Source: Levilactobacillus namurensis DSM 19117
GTDB taxonomy: Bacteria > Bacillota > Bacilli > Lactobacillales > Lactobacillaceae
Direction: 5' to 3'
DNA length: 44,082 bases
Assembly: GCF_001434785.1 (NCBI RefSeq)
Contig: NZ_AZDT01000002.1
Coordinates: 1 to 44,082, forward strand
Below, piece after piece: positions 1 through 9,800 of this stretch. Both the position numbers and the translations under genes were made by a program. Below the pieces are notes generated by a model. That model had not been told where the DNA came from. It worked only from the letters and a program-made list of their open reading frames with translations, and did not search any database. How positions within the stretch are numbered: the first letter of the stretch is position 1; each line of letters opens with the position of its first letter.

Positions 1-55
1 GTTTTTGAAAAACATGAAAACTGACGACTTTTTTGAAAGGTATGAATAATTCAGG
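1..55 (+). mobile_element. Outer end of an insertion sequence (left boundary copy)
   Basis: Positions 2-55 recur exactly, inverted, at 44029-44082. Read on the plus strand from position 2, the frame gives FLKNMKTDDFFERYE followed by TAA at 47-49, which has the look of a transposase C-terminus ending a few bases before the element's end. The sequence beyond position 55 is the unrelated start of ptcA, so the boundary of the repeated element falls at about 55. The family of the element cannot be named from 54 bp. The rest of the element lies outside the window. A 54-55-base shared end also matches a common assembler k-mer length, so this is probably where a contig broke at a multi-copy element. 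Confidence 0.55.
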
Positions 56-119
56 CAATCATGTATTGAATTTCGTCTTTCGTGTAAGTATTCGTGTCGA
101 TAAAATCGCGTTTAGTCAT
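51..119 (-). pseudogene. ptcA: Putrescine carbamoyltransferase, N-terminal fragment cut by the insertion sequence
   Basis: From ATG at 119 the minus strand encodes MTKRDFIDTNTYTKDEIQYM, then I, A and a stop at 51-53 that is supplied by the repeated element. This N-terminus resembles putrescine carbamoyltransferase, the second enzyme of the agmatine deiminase pathway, which makes putrescine and carbamoyl phosphate from N-carbamoylputrescine. The ribosome site GGGAG lies seven bases upstream. The remaining roughly 320 codons would lie on the other side of the element, outside the window. As drawn, the gene is disrupted. If the contig boundary is an assembly artefact the break would still be real, because the element is joined in frame to the coding sequence here. 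Ornithine carbamoyltransferase is the alternative family; the short match favours PTC. Confidence 0.6.
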
Positions 120-250
120 GTCAAAAACTCCCTTATCTTTTTATTTATTCATTTGGTTTCCCTTGATTACATGACTTATCATAGCGGACGATCGCTGGAT
201 TGGGAAGCGTTTTCAAGACTACTGTCATCAGCTAATTCAGCCTGATAATC

Positions 251-276
251 GTTTCAAATCATGAAACATGTTTCAT
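251..276. promoter_or_regulatory. Palindromic operator candidate upstream of ptcA
   Basis: Positions 261-276 read ATGAAACATGTTTCAT, a perfect 16-bp palindrome. A further half-site GTTTCA sits at 251-256, so three alternating GTTTCA/TGAAAC half-sites occur within 26 bp. The cluster lies about 140 bp upstream of the ptcA start and downstream of the neighbouring gene's terminator, a plausible place for a pathway regulator. The regulator is not in the window. Confidence 0.4.
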
Positions 277-341
277 TAATCGCAAATGCTTATTTCTTCA
301 CATATTCAGTTTTTTCCTAGAAAATCATTAAATATGCAAAA

Positions 342-375
342 CAAAAAAGCCCGGAACAAGTAACAGTCCCGTGCT
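342..375 (-). terminator. Rho-independent terminator of the 318-aa protein gene
   Basis: On the minus strand a GC-rich stem (arms at 366-375 and 348-357, with one mismatch and one G-T pair) is followed by six T residues. It lies 25 bp after the stop codon of the gene ending at 399. Confidence 0.8.
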
Positions 376-398
376 TCTCATCTCAAGTCATCATCTCA

Positions 399-1355
399 TT
401 ACCGGCGACGTTTACGTCGGAAAGCGGGACGGCTACCCCGCCGTTTGCCCACGGCCTTGAGCTGTTGGTCCGTGGCGAATAACTTCTGTCCCCGTTCCGG
501 ATGCTCCCGCAAGTAGGCCTTGGTGAACTGGTCGACCGCCGCGTGGTCTTGGGTATCAATTCCCGCCCGTTGCATGGCCGTAGTCAGTTCCTCGAAGAAG
601 GTCTCCATTTCCGGATCGTACATGGTGGTCAACGCCGTGTGGTGCGTCCGGACCCAATCCTGTAGTTCCCCAGCATACTTGAGCTGGTCCTTCAGGTAGG
701 TGAACAACGTGGTCAACGCGAACGGAATCAGCTGGTACAGGTGCGGTTCCCGTTGGTCCTTATCCAACAAATGGGTAAAGGGTCCAAACATCACGGACGC
801 CAACGCCTTCGCATCCCACTCGGCCGGTTGTAAGTGCCGGCCCGTAAGCAACAGCTCCGCCGTCACGTGGACGATCACGCCAAAGGCCCGCTGGTTAGCC
901 GCACTCAGATTCTGCACCTGCGGTTGGGCCGCCATGGCTTGGACCCAGCCTTCGACTTGGGCCACTACGTCCTCGTAAGCCCGTTGCTCCTGATTGACCT
1001 TTTGCGTGGTGTGCTTCTCGACCAACTGTGGCCGCGCCGCCACTAGTTCGGCCTGAAGCGCCGGCCAGTCTTCTGCCGGCACCTGAGCCTGTATGTAGGC
1101 GCTAAGGACCGGGACCACCGCAACGAAATAGTTATGCGGACGATCAACCAACATCGGCAACGCCGTCAACGCTGCTTTCAAGCCCGTGACCGTCCAAGTC
1201 TGGTCGGTCGCGGCGACTTGCTGGTAGGCATCGTTAAAATCGGTGATGATGGTTTCTGCGTGTGCCTGTTGATTTTTCGATAACCGTCCCAAGCGCGTCG
1301 GCGTCAAGAAAGTTGCCGGCGTCCAGGGAGTCCATGTTGCGTCAGTTTGTGTCAT
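399..1355 (-). CDS. Conserved hypothetical protein with a basic tail
   Basis: I do not recognise the family. The protein has 318 residues when started at ATG 1355, which has the ribosome site AAGGGG nine bases upstream; the longer start at 1376 has no such site. There is no signal peptide or membrane segment. The body is acidic to neutral and probably alpha-helical, rich in Ala, Leu and Gln. The last 15 residues are strongly basic (KRRGSRPAFRRKRRR), which could bind nucleic acid. It stands alone between the ptcA promoter region and a divergent thiolase gene, with its own promoter and terminator. Function is unknown. Confidence 0.8.
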   Translation of the reverse strand: MTQTDATWTPWTPATFLTPTRLGRLSKNQQAHAETIITDFNDAYQQVAATDQTWTVTGLKAALTALPMLVDRPHNYFVAVVPVLSAYIQAQVPAEDWPALQAELVAARPQLVEKHTTQKVNQEQRAYEDVVAQVEGWVQAMAAQPQVQNLSAANQRAFGVIVHVTAELLLTGRHLQPAEWDAKALASVMFGPFTHLLDKDQREPHLYQLIPFALTTLFTYLKDQLKYAGELQDWVRTHHTALTTMYDPEMETFFEELTTAMQRAGIDTQDHAAVDQFTKAYLREHPERGQKLFATDQQLKAVGKRRGSRPAFRRKRRR

Positions 1356-1383
1356 CCTAAATTTCCCCTTATCCATAAAGTCG

Positions 1384-1436
1384 TGCGGCGCCTAGTCCCA
1401 TTCAAGCGGCCGGCGCCGCAATATACTTCCATTATA
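1384..1436 (-). promoter_or_regulatory. Promoter and leader hairpin of the 318-aa protein gene
   Basis: A TATAAT -10 box reads on the minus strand at 1436-1431, with a weak -35. Between it and the gene, TGCGGCGCC (1384-1392) and GGCGCCGCA (1412-1420) form a perfect 9-bp stem in the predicted 5' leader. There is no T-run after the stem, so it is not a simple terminator. Confidence 0.45.
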
Positions 1437-1514
1437 AGCGACTTCCCAACATTTTAAAAATTCAGCCGTTCCTTAAGGCCTGCCCAAGTTTTCCGTTAGT
1501 GGTCAGCGTTTCCC

Positions 1515-1543
1515 AAGACAAAGCCGGCAAATTCGGTTATATT
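1515..1543 (+). promoter_or_regulatory. Candidate promoter of the thiolase gene
   Basis: AAGACA (1515-1520) and TATATT (1538-1543) are separated by 17 bp and lie 39 bp before the thiolase start. The -35 is weak. Confidence 0.4.
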
Positions 1544-1581
1544 AGAGGTTCGGATACTTTTCGGAAAAGGAGAAATCGCAA

Positions 1582-2751
1582 TTGGTCGATGAAGTTGTTA
1601 TTTTAAGCGCTGTCCGCACTCCCATCGGGAAGCTGGGGCGCGCCTTACAAAGCGTTTCTGCCGTTCAACTGGGCACGCTTGCCGCCAAGGCGGCCATCCA
1701 ACGCAGCGGGTTAACCGCTGACCAGATTCAACAAACCATTTTCGGCACGGTAGTTCAAGCCGGTCTGGGGCAAAACGTCGCCCGCCAAATCGAATTAAAC
1801 GCCGGTCTGCCCGTCTCCAGCACCGCCATGACGGTCAACCAGGTCTGTGGGTCCAGTCTCAAGGCCATCCGGTTGAGTCAAAGCGCCATCTTGATGGGCG
1901 ACGCCGACGCGGTCCTGGTCGGGGGAGCCGAAAGTATGAGCCAAGCGCCCTACCTGAGTCCCCACACCCGTTTCGGGCATAAATTCGGTGATATTCAACT
2001 GGTCGACGGACTCAGTCGCGACGGGCTCACGGACGCCTTCCACGGCTATCCTATGGGTATCACGGCGGAAAACGTCGCCGCCACCTACCACGTTACCCGC
2101 GAAGAACAGGATGCGTTCGCCCTGGCCTCCCAGCAAAAGGCCGCAGTGGCCCAAGCCGAGCACCGTTTTGCTGACGAAATCATTCCCGTCCCCGTGGGCG
2201 ACACCCTGGTCAGCCGCGATGAAGGCGTGCGGCCGACCACTTCGTTAGCCAAGCTCGCTGCGTTACCCTCGGCCTTCAAACCCGACGGTACCGTGACTGC
2301 CGGAAATTCCGCCGGACTCAACGACGGGGCGGCGGCCATGGTCTTGATGCGCAAGTCAGCGGCCGAAGCGGCCCACCTGCCGTACCTGGCCACCCTGACC
2401 GGCTTTCAAGAAGTCGGCATTGATCCCGCCCTCATGGGCTACGCACCCAAGGAAGCCATCGCCCAAGTTCTCCAGAAACAACAGCTCGCCGTCTCGGATA
2501 TCGACCGTTTCGAGCTGAACGAAGCCTTCGCAGCCCAATCCGTCGCCGTAACGCGGGACCTCCAGCTTCCTGCGGATAAGGTCAACGTCAACGGGGGCGC
2601 CATCGCCCTGGGACACCCCTTAGGTGCTTCCGGCACCCGCATCGTGGTCACCCTACTGCACGAACTGCGCCGAACCGGCCAACACCGGGGCTTGGCCGCG
2701 ATGTGTATCGGTGGCGGCATGGGGATGGCCCTCACACTTGAGTTGCGGTAG
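1582..2751 (+). CDS. Acetyl-CoA acetyltransferase (thiolase II)
   Basis: Condenses two acetyl-CoA into acetoacetyl-CoA, in lactobacilli the first step of the mevalonate route to isoprenoids. The 389-aa length is normal for a biosynthetic thiolase. The nucleophile is Cys89 in NQVCGSS; NEAFAAQ, His345 in GHPLGASG and Cys375 in CIGGGMG complete the active site. The start is TTG at 1582, placed nine bases after AAAGGAG and matching the usual N-terminus ([13 protein letters not shown]). No other mevalonate gene is adjacent. A degradative beta-oxidation role is unlikely because no acyl-CoA dehydrogenase or hydratase gene accompanies it. Confidence 0.93.
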   Translation: MVDEVVILSAVRTPIGKLGRALQSVSAVQLGTLAAKAAIQRSGLTADQIQQTIFGTVVQAGLGQNVARQIELNAGLPVSSTAMTVNQVCGSSLKAIRLSQSAILMGDADAVLVGGAESMSQAPYLSPHTRFGHKFGDIQLVDGLSRDGLTDAFHGYPMGITAENVAATYHVTREEQDAFALASQQKAAVAQAEHRFADEIIPVPVGDTLVSRDEGVRPTTSLAKLAALPSAFKPDGTVTAGNSAGLNDGAAAMVLMRKSAAEAAHLPYLATLTGFQEVGIDPALMGYAPKEAIAQVLQKQQLAVSDIDRFELNEAFAAQSVAVTRDLQLPADKVNVNGGAIALGHPLGASGTRIVVTLLHELRRTGQHRGLAAMCIGGGMGMALTLELR

Positions 2752-2783
2752 TGCCACTTGCCGAACGGACGCCATCATTCCAG

Positions 2784-2812
2784 TTCCGTCCGTCACCAAA
2801 GGCTGATATAAT
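2784..2812 (+). promoter_or_regulatory. Promoter of the 63-aa membrane protein gene
   Basis: TATAAT at 2807-2812 is preceded, with a 17-bp spacer, by a weak -35 (TTCCGT, 2784-2789). The start codon is 33 bp downstream. Confidence 0.5.
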
Positions 2813-2844
2813 GGGGACTAAATCCCCGGAAGGAAGTTACCGCC

Positions 2845-3036
2845 ATGATTTCTGCAGACTTTGACGTCAAGATCAAGCTCATCATCCTAACCACCATCGC
2901 GTTGGTGGCTCTGCTGGGCATCCTAGGCTACCTGCTCCACCGCGACCACCACTTCTCCAAATACTTGGGCGGTGTGGTGGCGGTGATGGTGGTCCTGATC
3001 GCCATCCTAACGTCCTTAATCATGATTCATTCGTAA
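2845..3036 (+). CDS. Small two-helix membrane protein
   Basis: A 63-aa protein with two hydrophobic segments (about residues 11-28 and 41-61) joined by a short His/Arg/Asp/Lys-rich turn (HRDHHFSK). The start ATG has GGAAGGAAG upstream, and the gene has its own TATAAT promoter and a strong terminator, so it is likely to be real. I do not recognise the family. It sits convergent to addA. The His cluster between the helices is the only notable feature. Confidence 0.75.
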   Translation: MISADFDVKIKLIILTTIALVALLGILGYLLHRDHHFSKYLGGVVAVMVVLIAILTSLIMIHS

Positions 3037-3080
3037 TTAAAAATCGGCGACTAGTTGTTCACAACTAGCCGCCGATTTTT
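3037..3080. terminator. Bidirectional terminator between the 63-aa gene and addA
   Basis: A long stem with arms AAAATCGGCG..CTAGTTG and CAACTAG..GCCGATTTT is flanked by A and T runs on both sides, so it can end transcription from both convergent genes. Confidence 0.85.
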
Positions 3081-3094
3081 TGATTTAGGTTAAA

Positions 3095-6000
3095 TTATTC
3101 AGTCGTTGTGGGGTCGTCCAGATCTCGCCGGGGAACCGGGACTAGCTGACCTACCGACAGGAGATACAGGTACTGACCCAAGACCGGATGGCCGGTCATC
3201 TGGTGTAAGGCGGTCGCGTAAAGATTGATTTGCCCGCCGTACTTATTGACTAACCGCGCCACACTGGTATCTAACCGGTCGGGGTTCACGTGGTCGGTCT
3301 TGTAATCGAAGAGGATGATGCCTTGGTCCGTCTGCAGGTACCCGTCAATGATCCCGTGGACTAGAACCTGCGAATCCTGTTCCTGAAAGTCTTGGAACAG
3401 ACTCTTAGCCGGCATCAATAGCGAGAACGGCACTTCTCGCTGGACCCGGTCAGGCGCCGCCAAGAGCTGTTGCCCCAGGTCACTAGCGAAGAACCGCAAC
3501 ACCGTGTCCACCTGAATCTTAGCCGCAACGGCCGCCGTCAGGACTTGGTCCGTGACCAGCTGGTCGATCACCACCTGGACCCGCTCCGCCGTGGGCGTTT
3601 GGGTCAGGTCTAGTCGCTGAAGGACCAAGTGGGTCGCCGTCCCGATTTCAGTCGGCAAGGGTTCCCGCACGGTCTGTAAGAAGTCCGGTCGAGCAAAGTC
3701 ATGGGTGACGAACCGCCGCCCCCGTTGCCGTCCCAATTCGGTGGGTTGGCTCTCCCCGATGCGTGCGTTGTCCGGATCCTCGAAGAGCCGTTTTGCTTCG
3801 GATACGGACTGGTAGGCCGTGGTGACCGTTGCCGCCTGGTGCGGGTACTGGAAGTCCATAATGGCTTTCAACTTGGCACCATCGACTGCGGTCGCGGGTA
3901 CTTTCTGGGCCGCAGCACTAGCCTGTTTGAGCCAATCCTGGGCGGACTGCGTCACGTTGGTCGCCGGGGCAACGTCGTCTTCCGTGGCAAAGCTGACCTT
4001 AAATAACGCGGGATCCCCCGCCAGCGCACTCAATGCCGGTTGGCCATCGCGCAAGTCGCCGGCTTGAGGGGTCCGCATCAGGCACATCCCAATCCAGTCC
4101 AGGTAATTGGCCTGAGTGGACTTCTCCCGTAGCGTCGCGGGCAGTACCAGGTCGGTACTCTGGAAGGCCTGTTGCCAACTCTTCAAGGCTTCGTCCTGGG
4201 TCTTATGCGACCCCACGATGTACAGTCGCGATTCCGCCCGGGTCAACGCCACGTAGAGTTTCCGCATTTCTTCCGCCAGGCTGGCCCGGTTGATGGCTTG
4301 AGCCATCACCACTTTCTGTAGCGACGGGGCCTGAATCCGACTGGTGGTGTCCAGGTAGTCGATGCCAATCCCATCCTTACCACTCAAAACGTAAGGGCCC
4401 GTCTGATCTTGCCGGTTGAACTGCCGGGAGGCGTCCATCAGGAAGACTACCGGGAACTCCAATCCCTTACTTCCGTGGATGGTCATCACCGACACGGCAT
4501 CATCGGCCGTTTGCACGGGGGCGCTCGCTAGGTCGTCGTCCCGTTCCTGGAGCCGTTCAACGAACCGCACGAACTGGAAGAGGCCCTTGAAGCTACTGTG
4601 CTCATAGCTTTGGGCGCGTTCGTACAGGGCGTGGAGGTTCGCCTGCCGCTGTTTACCGGCGGGCATCCCCCCAACGTAATCCAAGAAACCAGTCTCCTGG
4701 TAGATGCGCCAGATCAACGTGACCAACTCATTTTGTTGGGCCACGTCCCGGAAGGTCTTTAGCTGTTCCAGAAAATGGCTGATCTTTTCGTGGACCGTGT
4801 GCTGGAAATCACTGGCGTGGTCTTCACTATAGGTCTGCTCAAAGTGCAACACGGCCTGATAGTAGTCGCCCGTGCGTTGATTGATTCGCAGTAACGCCAA
4901 TTCATTTTCGTTAAGCCCCACGATGGGTGACCGTAAAACGGCCACTAGTGGAATATCCTGATACGGGTTATCGATGACGCGCAATAGGGCCATCATGATC
5001 TGAATTTCCGTGGTCTTAAAGTAGTTCTGGGCATCGTTGACCATCACCGGAATCCCCAGGTGCTGTAATTCGTCGGTGATAATCAGGTTGTTCGCCCGCG
5101 TCGGCGTGAGTAAGGTGATGTCGCGATACTGCACCGGCCGCGTCTGGCCGGTCTCCCGGTCATAAATCGGCGCCTGGTCCGCGATTAATTCCTGAATCTT
5201 CTTGCCGACCATCAGGACTTCGCCCTGGTGCTTGTTATCCACTTGGAAAGTCTCATCCATGGCTTCTCCAGAGTCGGGGGTCGTCGGTCGGTCACTCAGG
5301 TAGACCATCACTTCCGCCGGGAACTGTAGGTCACTGGGATAATACCGCGCGCCGTATTTCAGCAGTGCGTCGCCCGCGTAGGCCACTTCGCCCAACTGCC
5401 GGTCCATCAACTGCTGGAAGATCAGGTTGGTAAAGTCGTCCACGTTCTTCATCGACCGAAAGTTCTCGGCCAACGTCACCAGCTCGCCCGCGTCACTGGC
5501 CCCATACCGGTCAGATTTATGCATGAACAGGGTCGGGTCGGCTTGCCGGAAACGGTAGATGGATTGTTTGACATCCCCCACCATGAACCGGTTCCCGTGG
5601 GGTTCGGGCTGGGCAATCGCCGTCAAAATGGCTTCTTGTAAGCTGTTGGTGTCTTGATACTCGTCGACCATGATTTCCTGGTACTGCTTACGTAACTGTT
5701 CGCGTACGTGTTGGGAATCCTGCCCAGGTTGGGTCAGAATCTGCAACGCCGCGTGTTCGACGTCCGCAAAGTCTAAGACGTGCCGACGCTGCTTTTCAGC
5801 CAGGTACGCGTGGCGGAAACTTTGCACCACGCTCCCTAACTCCGTCACCAATTCATGAGCTTGGCGCATGGTGGTCAGCGCATCGTCTTCGGCTTGTAAG
5901 AAGTAGGTCTTCCCTAGGGTATCCAGTTGCCTCTTCGCCGAATCACGAAAGGCCTTGAGGTCAACGTAAACCGCGTGATCCTCGTTCTTTTTAGAAATCG

Positions 6001-6868
6001 GCGACAACCGCCCCCAATTAAAGGCCAGGACTTCCGTACGCAAATCGTTCCAACTCCCCGTTTGGAGGATGTCCTGGAGGTTGCGCAGCTGGTCTAAACA
6101 CTGGGTCAAGTACGTCATCTGCTTGGTCAACGAAGCATTCTCAGCCAGCGCCAACGCACTAGTCAGGTCGGCTTGGACCTGGTCCAGTTGGGCCGCCAAT
6201 AACGGCTGTAAGCGGTCGTGGAAGAAGCTAGTTTCCGTCAGATGGGCCGCATCCAACTGGTAGGCATCCGCTAACCCGGATAACCACGCATCCGGGTCTG
6301 GGGCCGCATCCGCAAAGGTGTAGACCCGTTGAACCAGATCCGCTAACCCCTGGTCATTCCGGTCGCCCGAAAAGTTCTCCGTCAACCGGGCGAACCGTCC
6401 TTGCGGATCGTCGGCGTACAGCTCTTCTCGCAGGTCCGTCCAGACCTCGTCCCGTAATAGCGCACTTTCCGTGGTGTCCGCCAAGAGGCGAAAGACCGGG
6501 TCGTAATCAATCACGTAATAGTAGTGTTGCAACAAGTTTAAACAAAAGGCGTCCAGCGTACTGATATCGGCCACCGGTAAGAGGTTCAATTGGCGCAAGT
6601 AGAACTGTTGCTGCTGGCTGTCGCCCTGACTTGCCGCCAACGCCTTCCGTAAGGCCGTCTGAATCCGGTCACGCATCTCGGCAGCCGCCGCCTTGGTAAA
6701 GGTCACGATGAGGATCTGGTCAATCCCGGTTCCCGTCTTGAGGTGTTCGATGACCCGTTGAACCAAGACCCGGGTCTTCCCGGACCCCGCCGAAGCGGAG
6801 ACCAGTAAGTCGGTTCCCCGGTCGAAGATGGCCTTTTTTTGACTTTCCGTATAGGTAAATTTACTCAC
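3095..6868 (-). CDS. addA: ATP-dependent helicase/nuclease subunit A (RexA)
   Basis: Helicase and nuclease subunit of AddAB, which resects double-strand breaks and loads RecA after meeting Chi. The start is GTG at 6868, with GGGGG upstream; it overlaps the end of addB by 8 bp (GTGAGTAA). From this start the protein has 1257 residues. Walker A is SASAGSGKT at 24-32, and the Walker B/DEAD-like box is VDEYQDTN. Superfamily I helicase motifs follow, including VMTIHGSKGLEFPVVF and LYVALTRAESRLYIVG. The C-terminal RecB-family nuclease has GIIDGYL (Asp at about 1175) and DYKTD (Asp1188, Lys1190), so the nuclease appears intact. The gene is translationally coupled to addB and ends at a shared terminator. 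Confidence 0.97.
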   Translation of the reverse strand: MSKFTYTESQKKAIFDRGTDLLVSASAGSGKTRVLVQRVIEHLKTGTGIDQILIVTFTKAAAAEMRDRIQTALRKALAASQGDSQQQQFYLRQLNLLPVADISTLDAFCLNLLQHYYYVIDYDPVFRLLADTTESALLRDEVWTDLREELYADDPQGRFARLTENFSGDRNDQGLADLVQRVYTFADAAPDPDAWLSGLADAYQLDAAHLTETSFFHDRLQPLLAAQLDQVQADLTSALALAENASLTKQMTYLTQCLDQLRNLQDILQTGSWNDLRTEVLAFNWGRLSPISKKNEDHAVYVDLKAFRDSAKRQLDTLGKTYFLQAEDDALTTMRQAHELVTELGSVVQSFRHAYLAEKQRRHVLDFADVEHAALQILTQPGQDSQHVREQLRKQYQEIMVDEYQDTNSLQEAILTAIAQPEPHGNRFMVGDVKQSIYRFRQADPTLFMHKSDRYGASDAGELVTLAENFRSMKNVDDFTNLIFQQLMDRQLGEVAYAGDALLKYGARYYPSDLQFPAEVMVYLSDRPTTPDSGEAMDETFQVDNKHQGEVLMVGKKIQELIADQAPIYDRETGQTRPVQYRDITLLTPTRANNLIITDELQHLGIPVMVNDAQNYFKTTEIQIMMALLRVIDNPYQDIPLVAVLRSPIVGLNENELALLRINQRTGDYYQAVLHFEQTYSEDHASDFQHTVHEKISHFLEQLKTFRDVAQQNELVTLIWRIYQETGFLDYVGGMPAGKQRQANLHALYERAQSYEHSSFKGLFQFVRFVERLQERDDDLASAPVQTADDAVSVMTIHGSKGLEFPVVFLMDASRQFNRQDQTGPYVLSGKDGIGIDYLDTTSRIQAPSLQKVVMAQAINRASLAEEMRKLYVALTRAESRLYIVGSHKTQDEALKSWQQAFQSTDLVLPATLREKSTQANYLDWIGMCLMRTPQAGDLRDGQPALSALAGDPALFKVSFATEDDVAPATNVTQSAQDWLKQASAAAQKVPATAVDGAKLKAIMDFQYPHQAATVTTAYQSVSEAKRLFEDPDNARIGESQPTELGRQRGRRFVTHDFARPDFLQTVREPLPTEIGTATHLVLQRLDLTQTPTAERVQVVIDQLVTDQVLTAAVAAKIQVDTVLRFFASDLGQQLLAAPDRVQREVPFSLLMPAKSLFQDFQEQDSQVLVHGIIDGYLQTDQGIILFDYKTDHVNPDRLDTSVARLVNKYGGQINLYATALHQMTGHPVLGQYLYLLSVGQLVPVPRRDLDDPTTTE

Positions 6869-9800
6869 GATGATCCCCCTGTTCCGCGCGCTTCTTGATG
6901 GCCGCCATCTCATCCGCGGCATTCTGTTGCCGTTCCTGTTCGATCAGCGTCATGATGTCCGCTTTCTTCAGACTGATTAAATTATGGTAATTGTTTTCTG
7001 GTAAGAGTGGGTCGAACTGCATGATCGACTTATAGGGTGAGAACTGAAGGGCCGTCCGGTTCTGTTCCCGCACCGGTGCCAGGTCCAAATGACCCTCCAA
7101 GATTTCCAGTGCGGCCGTCTTGATCAGCCGTTCCGTGTGGGCCAATAAATTGTCTAATTCGTCGGGCGTCACCAGCTTCTCTGATGAATAGCCCCCCTTG
7201 ACCTTCTTCCGCAGACCCCTAAAGAGCTTAGAGTACCTGTCGGTCGCCAGCCACTCCTCGATATGGTCCAGAAAATCCGTGTCATCGAGTAGCAACCCTT
7301 GATACTGCTCCGCCTTTAACAACGCGTCCAAGGGGTCCTGATTCAGGATATCCCCCGCCTTAAGAACTGGGTTTTGCAGGTGTAGGTACACCGCGCCCGC
7401 CAGTTCCGTAGACGGCGCCTCCTGCTGATCGACCAGCTGGGACAAGTTGCGCTTAACCGCATCCAGGTAGGTCAGCATCTGCATGGCCTGCCCGTAGTAA
7501 GCGCTCTGATAGTCGAACTGGTGCTCGGAGCTCTTATAATCGACGATGCCCAAGAAGGTCTTCTCCGCCAGCTTCAACTCATCTAGCCGGTCGATTCGCC
7601 CCCGCACCAGCACTTGCCGGTGTGGCGTGGCGCTATCCGGCTGGTCCGCGTCTAAGTCAAAGACCAATGGCTGAAGCCCCTGCTGGTCCCCCAAGCCAAA
7701 CTGGACTTCGGTCCGGCGCGGCCGCAATGCCGTTCGCCGGCTTTGTTCGTGGAGCGTCCGGCCCATCTGGTGCATGGTTTTGATCAATTGGTGGCGAATG
7801 TACCCCATTCGGGCGGAACTTTCCAGAATCGCAAACTGGGGATTCAGGGTGGTGTCCAGGACTTTAGCAGTCACCTCGTCAATCATGTCGTTCATCTGCT
7901 GGTCGTCCAAGTCGGCTAGGTTCAGGTGTTGCTGATTGACCAGCTTAATCAAGCCGTCCAGCGTCGCGTGGAAGAACTCCCCGGTGCTGGCGGGAGACAG
8001 TTCGAAGACGTCACGTTCCTGCAACCGTAGGCCGTACTTCAAGAAGTAGGCGTACGGATTGGCGTAGTACTCTTCCAGCTTTGAAATCGATGTGCTGATC
8101 TTCCGGCCGTACAACTGAGTCACGATATCCGGACGTAGCTGTTGCGGGACGTTGCGGTAGCTCAAACTTCCCAACAATTTATTGGTTAACTCTCCATAAT
8201 TCGGGTCTTGCTGTAAGAGTGTCAAGATATACGACCAGGCTGGTGACAATGACTGGTTGCGTTCTTTACTATCGTAGCTGGCCTGAACCAGGTGCCGCAA
8301 AGTGGTCCGGCGGGTCCCGATATAGTTCCAGATGTCGTGGTCGTCGGCTGCTGGCGTCGTGGTCACCACCTGTGTCGGCAAGTGGAAGTGTTCTTGAATC
8401 CGGGAAACGTACGGCGATAACTCGACGCCGTCACTCTGGTCACTGGCCGCCGGGTAACTGAAAATAAGTTGCTCGCTGCCGCTCAAGAACGCCAGGTAGT
8501 TCAAGTAAGGTTCTCCCGCTAATTGAGTCGCCGCGTCATCACGCAGATAGGCATGGCTATCCGTTGTCTGTAACTCTTCCCCCAAGTCTTGGCGGTCACT
8601 ATCCGCCAACAAGGTCGCGGGGACCTGATTATCCGGCATGGTGTCGGCGGTTGCCCCAATCAAGAAAGTCACCTTCCGGTTGTTAGCCTGTACTAACCCG
8701 CTTTCCGAGACCGACACCTGGTCCAGCGTCGAGGGAATCTGGTTAAACTTGGCGCCGGCAAACCCGGCCTGCAAAAGGGCTTCAAAGTCCGTTAGGTTAA
8801 AGGGCAGTGGTCCCAAAATGGCGTGGCACTCGTCGAGCATCTGACAGAACGTGGTCCAAGTCTGCTCCGGTTGGCCCGCTTGCATCAATTCCCCCGCATC
8901 AATGGCCTGGTCCCGCCAAGCCATCAGACGCTGAGTCACGCCGTGGTTGGCCAAGAACTGGTAGAGAATTGCCGCCGCATCCGTATAGGTCTGCGCGTGC
9001 TTCAACTGGGTAAAGAACGGCGGTAACGTCTGCTTAACGAAGTGGCGAATCTGGTTGATCTGCGCAGTAATCTGGTCATCTTGGGTGGTCTGGACACTAT
9101 CGTCACCAGCCGCGAAACGCGTGTAGACCCAATCATCCTTTTGGGTCCAGCGGTGTTGACCTTGGTAACCATTCTTGAGGACCCAATTTTCAGTCAAGGC
9201 GACCGCTTGGCGATAAGCGTCGAGGGTCATGGGGTCGCCATTTTCATCTACCGGCAACAACAGCTCCGACTTCAGGACCCGGAATACGTCGGCGTAACGG
9301 TAATCCCGGCGCTGAACGTCGAACAGGGCCGTCAACAATTCCACGAAGGGGTGGTCCGCCATCTGCACGTCCGCGTCGTCAAAGTAAGGAATCGCTTGGG
9401 CGTTAAAGATCGGTGCAATCACGGTCTGATAAGCGTCCAAGTGCCGGGTAGTCACTAGAAAATCGCGGTATCGGTACTGGCCGCTGGCTACCAGTTGGCG
9501 AATCCGGGTCGCAACGTGGGCCACTTCGGCATACCGACTGGCGGCCTGGACCACCTGAATCTGCTGGGGCGTGGAGGTCACCGCCGGAAGCTGGGCACTC
9601 AGGTTGGTGCTGGCCTGCCAATATTGGTCCAATGCCAAAAGGTCGGCCGAAACACGTGGTTCCTGGGCCCGTTGATCCGTCAGAATCGGCACCTGATTGG
9701 CGCGGGCACCGGCATAGAGTTGCTGATAAAGTTTAGCCGATTGGAAGAACAAGTTGGTCGGATCTGGCAGCTCTTGCGGAGCCGCTTTATCTAGGTTCAA

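Noticed and set aside
33-245. 70-aa frame starting inside the element end
   Set aside because: It runs antisense through the ptcA start and promoter and has no homology pattern I can see.
1582-2751. Thiolase as part of fatty-acid beta-oxidation
   Set aside because: No companion beta-oxidation genes; biosynthetic thiolase in the mevalonate route fits lactobacilli.
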